Part shown: positions 11,550 to 21,351 of the stretch, piece by piece
Layout: each line of letters begins with the position of its first letter
Numbering within the stretch: the first letter of the stretch is position 1
Assembly (NCBI GenBank): GCA_001662425.1
Contig: BDDC01000221.1
Location: forward strand, 1-64,000
Length of the DNA: 64,000 nucleotides
Source: Chlamydomonas sphaeroides
Lineage: Eukaryota; Chlorophyta; Chlorophyceae; Chlamydomonadales; Chlamydomonadaceae
Reading direction: 5' to 3'
Made by a program: the position numbers and the translations under genes
The notes under the pieces: model-generated
What the model saw: only the letters and a program-made list of their open reading frames with translations
The model's database searches: none
What the model was told of the DNA's origin: nothing

Positions 11550-14136
11550 CTACTGCGGCCCCGCCTGCGGCCCCCGCTGCCCCGGCACCTGGCTCCTGAC
11601 CCACGCCTCCCGCGCGCCGCCCGCCTCCCCCACGATGCGCGGCCCCCGCAGCGGCTGCGTGACGGCGGTGCGGCCCATGGCCGCCAGCACCACGCACAGA
11701 GCTACCCAGATGAGGCCGTAATTGCGGTGGTCGGCCGGCATGGTGGTGAAGCGCACCAGGTCGCCCACGTGCTTGGGCGCCGGGTAGCGCGGGCCCTGGC
11801 GGGGAGGGGCGTCAGGGCGGCGGAGTGGCGGCAGGGCTGGAGTCAGGAGGAGGGTGGCGTTGGGAGCTGGGGCGTGCTGTGGGGCCAGGGTAGTGATGGG
11901 GTGAGGATCGCAGGGTGACCGTGGGTGTGGGAGGGTAGGTGGGTGGGTGGGGTGGACGACGACGAACCGGCTACCATGCCCCTGTATGCGGTGCTCGGCG
12001 ACGAGATGAAGGTGGCTGTGTAGGTGGGGCCGTGGCTGCGGCGCCCTACCTGGTCCTGCTCATCGTCGTCAGCTAGCGCAGCGGCGTCGCGCCGCGAGTC
12101 CAACGGCGAGCGCTGCTGCATGGCGACGGCGTTGGAGGCGTCGGAGGAGAGCGCCAGCACCAGCGGCGTGTCGGGCGGCAGGCCAAGCGAGCGGGCCTGT
12201 GGGAGGGCAGCGGAAGGGGGTTGCGGGCGGCCCAGTCGTTGGCGGTGGCAGGGCGGGGGGCGTCAACAACCCCCTGAATTCAGGCGGAGGCCAGGTGCAG
12301 CGCGCAGGGGCAGCGGGGCAGCAACTCGCCGCGCCGCCACCTGAACCCGCGTCTCCCCCTGCCCTCGTGCCCCTCCCGCCCGGCGGCCCCACCATGGCCT
12401 CCCGCTGGATGTAGTGGAACTCGTCCGCTTCGGGGCTGTTGGTGGGCATGAACTGGTTGGCGGTCTCGTCGCCGGCCACCACACCCACCACCTCGACCAG
12501 CTGCGGCAAGGCGCGGGCAGGGGCAGTGGAGGAACGGAGCGGAGGGCAGGCGGAGGAGCGGGCCCGGGTGGGGTGCGGGTCGGAGGTGTTTGCGCGGGGA
12601 GGCGTGGCGGTCGGCGCCACACTGCACGGCGCGGAACACGCGCGCGCAGCATGGCGGTGCCTTGGGCCATTTGTGCAGTGCAGGCCTAGCTCGGCCAAGG
12701 TTGCCCAGGTTCGTGTGGCTGTGAGCTGCCGCGGACGGGGGGTCGCGCAGTCCCGCAGCCTGCGCCCCGCCCCTCACCTCGGGCTTGGCCGCGGGCGCGG
12801 GCGGCGCAGCGGCGGGCTGCTGCTTGCGGCCCCACCAGCCCGAGCCCTGCGCCGCCGTCTGCTGCGCCTCCTTGGCCTGCTTGGCCGCGGCCTCGCGCTC
12901 CTCGCGCTCGCGGATGGTGACCGCCGCGGCCGCCTGCGCCTGGGCCTTCCAGGAGGCGGGCACCCAGCCGCGGTTCACCAGCACAACGCCCTTCCTGCAG
13001 GGGGCCCCCGGCAGACGGTCAGGCCTATCTAAGGTTCGCAAACTGTGTTCGCACAGCAACAGCTAACAAGGAACACCTAATCGAATGGAAGTTTACTTAA
13101 CATTCTGTGGAGACAGGCGCAACCCTACCCACCTGTCGGCCGCCAGCATGGGCGTGACCACCAGGTAACCCGACTGGATGCCGGCACCAGGAATGCTGTA
13201 ATATTCAGGGCGGTCGGGACCACAGGGGTCGGGGAGGGCTGGGAGGGAAGCGTCAGGGCTTGCTTACACGGCCCAGGAGGCCGGCAAGCTCGGGAGGGGA
13301 GCGCGCTCCAGAGCAGGTCCCGGAACGAGAAGGATGCGGCACGCGCAGCGACCCTGCCAGCGACCGCCTGCCGCAGCAGCCCCTCTGCTGAGCGCGCGCC
13401 CACGCGCCGTCCCTGGAGCTGCTGCCGGTGGCTGGCTAGCCGCAATGGCAAGGGAGGGCGTGCGGCGGAGCCCAAGCCCTGGCCGTGCACGCCCGCCAGC
13501 TGCCGCCAGCTTGCCAGCTGCCCTCCCCAGCTGCCCTGGCCCCCTCCGCCATCGCTCGCCTGCGCGGCCTGGGGCCCACGTAGATGCTGTACTCGTGCAG
13601 GAAGCGGCCCCGTACGACGACCTTGTCGTACTCGGCGGGGTCGTCCAGCGAGAAGATGTCGGTGGGCGGCTGCTCGGCGATGCGCTCGCGCAGCGCAATG
13701 AGGGACTCCTGCAGCGTGGGAGAGCGGGGCAAGGGTCAAAATTAGCATGCGGGGCGGCGATCGCGGGGTGAGCCGCCAGTGGGCGCGGGGCAAGGCCTCC
13801 CGGGCGGATGGAAATGAAGGCCCCGATCCAGAAGGCGGGGTGGGGGTGCGTGCCAACCAGCGCACCGCGCACCTTCCAGCGCATGCGCTCGTACTGCCAG
13901 TACGCCAGGCAGCCGCAGACGGCGCTGGGGATGAACATGACTGCGGCCATAGGGCTCCAACCGCTAGCGGCCTCGCCAGCGCCGGCGCCCGCCGCGCCTG
14001 CCGACGGCGCGGCGGACGTCAGGCCACGGCGACGCCAAGCGGCGCCGACGGCGGAGCGCGTAGCCGGCACGGCATCGCCGGCGGCCGCGGCCGGCACGCC
14101 GAGCACTGCCCAGCCCAGGCGTGCGAGGCGTCGCAT
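11550..14136 (-). CDS. SURF1: SURF1 family cytochrome c oxidase assembly protein
   Basis: Inner mitochondrial membrane factor that assists insertion of haem into COX1 during complex IV assembly. Start at 14136 (MRRLARLGWAVLGVP), an arginine/alanine-rich presequence. The first membrane segment is MAAVMFIPSAVCGCLAYWQ followed by YERMRWK. The SURF1 domain reads DDPAEYDKVVVRGRFLHE, VGPRPR, GYLVVTPMLAADR, KGVVLVNRGWVPASWK, LVEVVGVVAGDETANQF and the second membrane segment NYGLIWVALCVVLAAMG. The stop is at 11552-11550. The joint between VGPRPR and IPGAGIQSGYLVV needs a GC-AG intron (13196-13559) to keep phase. Between VNRGWVP and LVEVVG there is a long charged, Gln/Ala-rich insertion (about 12780-12960), which I believe is unusual for the family. 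It is divergent with ARMC8, 243 bp apart. Confidence 0.92.
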
Positions 14137-14379
14137 AGCCGCGCGTCGCTAGTGTGCTGATGGTCGTTCCGGCGATGTACCGGTCCGTCGCGAGTGGCGC
14201 TGCGGCGCTGGTCGCGGTCGCTTAATTGCCTGTTAGTCGTGGATGTTGTATCTGTGCGCGTAAAGAGGATGTTGCGTGGCGCCAAATGGAATGCCCGAAT
14301 GAGACGAGCGACCAAACCAGAACCCTGCTCGCAGACAACCAGAAACCTACTTAGCTCAGATGCAACGACACGACCTCAC
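14137..14379. promoter_or_regulatory. shared divergent promoter interval SURF1 / ARMC8-like
   Basis: Only 243 bp separate the two start codons of head-to-head genes, so both promoters and both 5' UTRs must lie here. No clear TATA box is visible. The interval is less GC-rich than the flanking exons. Inference from geometry only. Confidence 0.45.
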
Positions 14380-17300
14380 ATGATTGAAGGACTATCTGAG
14401 CGACGAACCCCCACGACCATGGTCCCTCGACCGCTGCCGCCCGACACTCTGCTGGGCGAGCTACGCGAGGCGGGCAAAGCGTACAGCGCTCTGCGGGCCA
14501 TTAAGAACCAGGTCATCGGGCGACGCTGTGCAAAATCTGCGTTCGTGCGTGCTGGCGCAGTAGAGCTCGTGCTCGAGGTGCTGGCCCAGAGCAGTTCCCG
14601 TGGAGACAAGGCAGAAGCTGTGCAGGCCGCACAGGTGTTAGGCAGTTTGGCGTGGGGAGAACCCCAGGCGCTCTCCCAGCTGCTCGCCCTCGGCGGCACC
14701 CAGCACCTCGCAGCCCTACTGCGCGACGATGCGTGCGTGGAGGCTGGGCTGCGAGCCCTCAAGATGCTCGTCCAGCAGGTGCGGCTTGGCCTGCTGCTCG
14801 GCTGTAACGACGGCCCTGGCGCCAGAGCGCTAGGCGGGTCCACCGCCCTGCCGCGCCTGCCAATCTGTCAGGGCCCACGTGCCTGTCAACCAAAGCTGGC
14901 CCCCGGCCCCAACCCCTTCCATCCCCACAGCTGACCTTGTCAGTGGGGCCTGAAGCCACCGCCGCGGGGCTGCGCCTCGACGCCGAGGCCGTGGCGGCCA
15001 TTGTGCGCTGCTTGGACGCCGCTCCCTCCAACGGGCTTACACCCGCGCCGGGGCTAGGGCCAGCGTCCGGCGCTACTGCAGCCGGCTCTGCCGCCGCCGC
15101 TGCTGCCTCTGCAGCCGACACCGCAGCCGCGTTCTCCGGCCGGGGCGCACAGGTGGCGGCGCTGGCGGCCACGGTGATCGCCTGCTGCTGCCGCCGAGAC
15201 GAGGAGGTGGGGCGCGAGGGCCGACAGCTGCCGGGGTGCACGCAGGCTGTTGGGCTGCGGGCCAGGCTAGGGAATGATGTGGGTCAACCGCTCCGGCCCC
15301 GCCATGCGCTGACTACGCGGCCAGTAGCGGCGACACAAGACGCGGGCGCCCGTCAGCTGCCGCGTGGGCTGACCACCTGCCTTGTCTCCCCGCGTGCGTC
15401 ATTCCGCAACACCCTTGCAGCGGGACCTGGCCATTGCCGCGGGCGCGCCCGCGGGGCTGCTGCGGCTGCTGCTGGAGAGCGAGCGGCAGGACACGCAGGC
15501 AAGGAGCGGGCCATGGCGTGCTCAGTCCTGGAGACGGGGCGTGGCGTGCGGCGGTGGCCCACCCAGACCCTGTTGCGCCGCTAGGACTGTGGTTGCGACG
15601 CTAGAACGCCGATGGGAGCTCCAGGGGCAGGAGCTCGAGTCCTGGCCCGAGCCCGGTCCAATGCCGGCACCGAGCTTCCATGCCTGCCCCCCGCAGCTGG
15701 CGGCGCTGGAGGGGCTGTCGCTGATGCTGCCGCGCCACCCGCCCTCGTGCGAGCTGGCGCTGTCGCGGCCGGGCGTGTACGGGCGGCTGGCGGCGCTGCT
15801 GCGGGACCCCTCGCCCAGCGCGCGCCTGCTGGCTGCGGGCTGCATCGCCACACTCAGCCGCTCGCCGGGCTGCCGGGAGCCTGAGGTGCGCGGGCCAGGA
15901 GCGTGTGCAGTCGACGAGCACGTGTTGCTTTGCAGATGTCAGACACCAGGGCACAGCTGCGCGAGCGCCACAGCGGGCGAGCAGCCGGGGCTGGCGGCTG
16001 GGGTCGCGCGGCCCACGGGAGACGGCGCCCGGGGCCGGCGTTGGTACCCACCTGCGTTCCGTGCAACTCGCGGCTCTCAGACGCCATCCGTGGCCAGCAA
16101 AGGGCGGACACGGCTGCCACCTCCCGCCCCTCGCTGCCGCGGCCCCTCAGGCCATGCAGCGCGCCGCGCTGCCGGTGCTGCTGCGGCTGCTATCGCACGC
16201 CGCCACCCGGCCAGCTGTGCCCGCGGTCTTGGCCGCCCTCATTGAGGGAAGCGAGGCGCTCCAGAAGGCCGCCGCGGACGCGGACACCGTTCGGCTCCTG
16301 GCGGGCCTGCTCGCCACTGAGGCGGCGGTGCCGGCCGCAACGGCGCCGACGGCGCCGCTGGCGCCGGCTTCCGCTAGCGCGGGCGCTGCGGCGGCGGCGG
16401 CGGCGGTCGCCACCGCCGCAGCGGCGGTGACGTGCAGCGGCGGCGGCAGCGCGGCGGCGGCGCTGCGGGAGGGCTGCCTACGGGCCCTGGGCAGCCTTTG
16501 CCTCAACAGGGACGACAGCCGGAAGCAGCTGCTCGAGGCCAAGGTGGGGCAGCGGGGGCCGGCACGAGGGCTGCGGCGGGAGCACACACGGCAGCAGCTG
16601 CATTGCAGCGAGCAGCGCCTGGGGGCCGGGGCTCGCTGGCTGGCAGCTGCGGCCACGCGGGCTGTCACCTCGCCCTGCCGCGGCCCACGCCAGGCGGACG
16701 TCAGGCCAGAGGACTCCGAGGCCGGGCTGCCACCGCTCCTACCTTTCTTCCTTCCGATACTGCTCGCCAACCTACTCACCACACGCTCCACGCTATGCCC
16801 CTACACGTGCCCCTCCCCACGTGCACCTCCCCACGTGCCACCTCCCCACGTGCACCTCTCCACGTGCCACCTCCCCACGTGCACCTCTCCACGTGCCACC
16901 TCCCCACGCGCACCTCCTCACGTGCACCTCCCCACGTGCACATCTCCACGTCCCCCCTGCCCACCACGTGGCCCTTTCCCACGTGCTCCTCCCCACGTGC
17001 CCCCTCCCCCCGCCAGGTCCTACGCCATGTGGTGCGCTGTCTGGAGGACCCGGCGGAGGGCGTGCGGGCCGCCGCGGCGCTGGTGGTGCGCGGCCTGAGC
17101 CGCTGCGTGCGCTCGCTGCGGTGCGGGCTGCTGGACGGAGGCGGCGAGCTGGCGGGGCTGCTGTGCGGCTTGCTGCAGGACGCCAGCGCCGACGTGCGGG
17201 TGCGTGGCTGTGGGAGGCGGGGTGTTGGGCAGCGGGGCAGCGGCGGAGGCGGGGGAGGTGGGGGAGGAGGCAGCCGGCGAGCGATGCGCCAAAGGGTCGT

Positions 17301-19993
17301 GTGCGTTGGCGGCCCACCCGCCGGCGTGTTTCCTGGCCGTATGCCTTGCCCGCGAGCGAGGTGGCGGAGGGGGGAGGGCGCGCAGGGACGTGCGCCCGTG
17401 GAGGCGGCCGTGGGCGAAGGTGGCGTGGGGCCTGGCGCGGCGGCCCTTGCGTGCACACCGAAACCAGCCCTTGCCATGCTGCTGTTGCCGCGCAGACCAG
17501 CGCCGCCGCCGCGCTGTGCAACCTGGTGCTGGACTTTTCGCCCGCCAAGGCCGCGGTGCTGGCGGCGGGCGGTGTGCCCCGGCTGGCGGCGCTCACGGCG
17601 CCCGGCCAGCCGGCGGGGCTGCGGTCGACGGCGGCCTGGGGCCTTGGCAACATGCTGTTCCGCTGCGACGGCGCCGTGAGGGGTGCGGTGATGCAGGTGC
17701 GGCGGGCGGTGGGGTTCGGGGGGGCGCAGGCCTGCAGCTGGGGCCCGGTGGGGAGGAGCGGGTGCGAGGGGCGCTGGGGCGCGAGCAGCTTGCAGTTGGT
17801 AGTTGGGCTGTGCTGCCCGAGCGCCCGGTCGCCGACCTGGAACGCGCTGAGCGGCCCGCCCTTCACGGCTTCTGACAGCCCCACACACTCGGCCGCAACG
17901 CAGGCGGAGCCCTCTCCACCGCCGCCAACTAACGTTGCCCAACCCCTGCCATCCCGCACCCCGCGCCCTGCTCCGTGAACCCCTCCCACCTCTCCACCCG
18001 TCCCCACCGCCCCGCGCCCCGCAGGCGCTGCCGTGGCCCCGGCTGCGGCAGCTGCTATCCGACCCAGAGCCCCGCGTGGCGGAGCAGGGGCTGGTGGTGC
18101 TGCGCAACCTGGCCATGGGTGACAGGGCCAGCATCGCGGCCGTCATGGCGTGGGCCGCCTCGGGCTCCTCGGGGGAGGCGGAGGCGGGGTCGGAGGAGGC
18201 GGGCGGCAGCGAGCCGGGGCTGCTGGAGGTCCTCGAAGAGCGCGTGGCGGCGGCGGCGGCAGCGCTAGCGGAGGCGCGCGAGCGGGCCGAGGTGGAGGCG
18301 GCGGTCAAGGCGGCGGCGGGCGGCAGCGGCGGGCCGGAGCCCATGGACGAGGGGTGAGCAGGGCGGCGGGGGGGACGGGGACGGGGACGGGGACGGCGAA
18401 GCGTAGAAAGGCAAGGAGCGGCGGAGCGGGGGGAGACAGCTGCTTGGCGTGGCTTCTGCTGCAGGATGGCACATCTGCGGGCGCGGCGAGCTCCTAGCGC
18501 CTGCCCCCTTGCCGCCCACAGGCCGTCCGAGGACGCGGAGGACGCCGGGCGCGCGTCGCTCTCGGCCCCTCACAGCCGGCCCACGTTCACCCGCGTGCGG
18601 TCAACGTCCGGCAGCGAGTCGGACGAGTGAGCGGCGGTCGAGCAGGGCTCCACATCTTGCCACGCACGTGCCGTGGCCCCGGCGCCTATGCCCCCCGTGC
18701 TGTGCTGGCTGATGCTCTCGGCCCTTGCCCCCCGACACTGAACGTACCCAGGGGCCTGAGGCTCACTGCTGAGAGCCGCGAGCCCAGAGCTGCATGGCAA
18801 ACTCGCTGCTCCCTCGATGTACTCCCTGCGCTGCCAGGCCGTCCGAGGAGTCATACGGCGAGCCGCGCTACGTGGTGCCCACTTCGCCGCTGGCCGAGGC
18901 CGCGGACGGCGCGCGGCGGGGGCCGGGCGGCGGCTCATCCGCGGCCACGCGCGAGCCGGCGCTGCCCCCCGGGCTTCAGGCGCCGGCCTCGCACGCACTG
19001 TACGCACTGGTCAACCTGCTCACAGGTGGGAATGCGCCGCCTGTCGTTGTTGTTGCCGTGGTCTCGTCGTCGTGGTCGCGTCGTCGACATCGTTGCCGTC
19101 GTCGACCCGTTGTCTGTGCTGCCGCCTCTCGTGACATATGGCCCCGCTTCCCGTCCTACCCATCTCGCCTGAACCCGTCGCCAACGCTCCTCGCCACCGC
19201 CTACCGGCACGCCCGCAGGCGGCCCGGCGGTCAAGGATGCGGTCATGGCCCGGCGGCCACTGCTAGGGGCGCTGGTGGCGCTGCTGCGGCCGGGTGCTGG
19301 CAGCCTGGCGCTGCCCGCCACCTGGGCCGTCATCAACCTCAGCTGGGCGCAGCTGCCGCAGCCCGCCGGCAGCGGCTCGCCGGCGGCGGCGGAGCGGGAG
19401 GCGCGCCGCGAGCGGGAGGCGCTGGCGGCCAGGTGCGGCCGGGGCGCATCCGCGGCTGTGGTCTGTACGGGGCAGGGAGTTGCAGGGAGGGCGGACGCAC
19501 GCGCCGTGCTGGGGGGGGGGCGCAGCTCAGGGCTGCGAGGTGTTGGCCCGGCCGGGCCGGCTGCGCTCTCTTGTGCTGGGCGCTGCTGCAGTCTTGGGAG
19601 CGTCAGTGGCGAAGGCCCATCAGCGGCAGGCATCAGTGCAACCCGGCCGGAGTGCGTGCGCGGCCCACCGCACCTACTCTGGCGGCCCATCTGCTGCCCG
19701 CCTGTGGGTCGGCGCTAGTCCGCGACGCGCGCGCCCCGTGTCCCCCTCGCCGTGTGTGCCGTGGCCGCAGGTGCCGGGCGCTGCTGGAGCTGGGCTGCGA
19801 GGCGCAGCTGGGCGAGCTGATGTGGGGCCACCCCTCGCGGGACGTACAGGAGCGGTCGCGCACTGCCATGGAGCAGCTGCGCCGGGGCGCGGCCGTGGCG
19901 GCGGCGTCGGCCGGCGGCTCGGGCGGCGGCGCGGCGGGCACGGTGGCGGCCGCTGCCGCGGCCGCGGCGGCGGGCGATGCGGCGGGGATGTGA
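14380..19993 (+). CDS. ARMC8: armadillo-repeat protein, ARMC8 / GID5 (Vid28)-like subunit of the CTLH/GID E3 ligase
   Basis: In other eukaryotes this is a scaffold subunit of the CTLH/GID ubiquitin ligase. Armadillo-like helices repeat throughout: ELREAGKAYSALRAIKNQVI near the start (ARMC8 proteins have the same LKN.VIG signature there), FVRAGAVELVLEVLAQ, AVQAAQVLGSLAWGEPQAL, LAALEGLSLMLPR, REGCLRALGSLCLNRDDSRK, TSAAAALCNLVLDFSPAK, STAAWGLGNMLFRCD, EQGLVVLRNLAMGDRASIA, SHALYALVNLLTG and LPATWAVINLSWAQL. The C-terminal RDVQERSRTAMEQLRRG also matches the family. The stop is TGA at 19991-19993. Start at 14380; an in-frame ATG at 14419 has a better context (ACGACCATGG) and could be used instead. 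Oddities are a serine/acidic insert (about 18160-18950), poly-alanine stretches and a CACGTG minisatellite in one intron. A generic ARM-repeat protein cannot be excluded. Confidence 0.82.
16804..16999. repeat. CACGTG-rich minisatellite in an ARMC8 intron
   Basis: About 14 imperfect units of roughly 14-15 bp of the form CACGTGCACCTCCC or CACGTGCCACCTCTC. By my count there are 13 exact CACGTG hexamers and two one-base variants. The array ends 12 bp before the splice acceptor at 17015-17016, so it replaces or forms the polypyrimidine tract of that intron. Confidence 0.9.
18368..18392 (+). repeat. G-run array with quadruplex-forming pattern
   Basis: A run of seven G followed by three GGGG runs, each separated by AC, just inside an ARMC8 intron after the donor at about 18354. 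The pattern fits an intramolecular G-quadruplex in the coding-strand RNA. Confidence 0.7.
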
Positions 19994-20474
19994 TGTGGCG
20001 AGCGTGCGAGGGGCGAGAGGCTGGTGCTGCAGGCGGCTGCGTGTCCGCGCTGCGTGTGTGAGCCCGGAGAGGCGCCTCCGTGTTACGAGAGGAGAGAATG
20101 ACGGCCGCACCAAGTGGGCCGCTCGTTCTGGTGCCATCCACAGCCCGCTGCGGCCCGGGCCTGTGCTTGGGCTGGAAGGGGCCCCCCCCCTCGGCGGGCT
20201 TGGCCGCCAGAAAGCTGCGCCAGCTAACCCACTGACAAACGGAGTGTATGAACCGTTACGCACGGAGTAAGCGGCTTGCGTCACTGCTAGGATGATGCTA
20301 GAAACCGACCTGAGCCATTTGCTCCGATATCTGAGGGATGTGCGGGGTAGGCGGATCAGAGCACTGAGGAGCTGAGGGGCCCAGTGCACCGCTTACGCTC
20401 TGATACGCCGATGTACATCATGGGCGAATACCCACGCACTCGGGATACCGTGCTCCCAGACCTCTCGCTGTTCC

Positions 20475-20479
20475 TTACA
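20475..20479 (-). terminator. TGTAA poly(A) signal candidate for the TraB gene
   Basis: Minus-strand TGTAA about 870 nt beyond the TraB stop, which would give a long but acceptable algal 3' UTR. Confidence 0.35.
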
Positions 20480-21276
20480 CGTCCTTGCTCACTGCTTCCA
20501 CACACAAAGATGGATGCACTCGCTCGCTCGCATGAACAACCAGCCGACATACCTGCGCAGCCTGGCGCACGACGGGATGGACAGCATCCCCAGCTGCCGC
20601 TCCAGACTGCCTCGTCCCCCCGAGCAGAGCCCACATGTCCGAGGACATTCCGCCAATCCCAGCACTTCATTCGCATCCTCAAGTGGCCCGCTCGCCCACC
20701 CCGCTCTGCCGGCACGGGCACTCCCTGCGTTGCGCACCCCGCCGCACGTACGCTCACGCGATCCGCTTCGTACCCTTCCAACCCACCCCGGCTTGTCCCC
20801 CGTCCCGCACGACGCCCGCTCGGCAGTTCTCCCCGCCCACTGCCAGCCATCCCGCGCCGTGCAACCGCCTCCATCGCCAGCGCCTCCCGCCAGCTCGTGC
20901 TCGCGGCCCCTAGCGCCAGTCGCCAGCGACTTGATACCGCCAGGTCACAACGACCTGAGCAGGCCCCTGCCTAGGTCATGCGGCCAAGCAAGGCCCCAAA
21001 ACATCACCCAGCTGGAGGGCCTCGCTGGCCAGTGCTGCCAGCCCGCAGCACGCGGAGGCAGGAGGCGCCCACCGAGCCGAGGGACCTCCTGCGTCCTGCC
21101 CCCAACTCCCACAACCGCCAGGCAGAGGAGTGGCGTCCTGCCTCCATGGAGGCCGCCGCCTGCGCCGCCTCGCCGCATGCCCAGAGCCTGCTCGCGCCAG
21201 GTCCGCCAGCGCCATTGCCACAGCCAGCCAGCCCCCGCCCCATACCCACATGCCCCCCGGCACCTGCCGCCTAGCG

Positions 21277-21300
21277 CCTAGTCCAGCTCGAAATTGAGGC
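21277..21300 (-). repeat. near-identical copy of the TraB terminal codons (downstream copy)
   Basis: 24-bp direct repeat of 21351-21374 with 22 of 24 identical bases. On the minus strand both copies read LNFELD followed by TAG. The two mismatches (AAC/AAT and TTT/TTC) are synonymous. Confidence 0.9.
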
Positions 21301-21351
21301 GCAGGCCGGCCCCGGTCTTTCCCGCGCCGTCTAGTCCTGAGCCCCCAGTCC

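Larger units (their letters stand above)
19994..21351. other. convergent 3' flanks of ARMC8-like and TraB genes
   Basis: No gene is supported. The stretch separates two convergent stops. A proline/serine-rich plus-strand open frame (20514-21281) looks like compositional noise. A near-copy of the TraB terminal coding sequence lies at 21277-21300 and a minus-strand TGTAA at 20475-20479. Confidence 0.5.

Noticed and set aside
16804..16999. Possible CRISPR-like array
   Set aside because: Units are about 15 bp without unique spacers, inside a eukaryotic intron; it is a minisatellite.
20514..21281. 255-codon plus-strand frame downstream of ARMC8
   Set aside because: Pro/Ser/Arg-rich, no recognisable motif, lies antisense in the TraB 3' flank; treated as noncoding.
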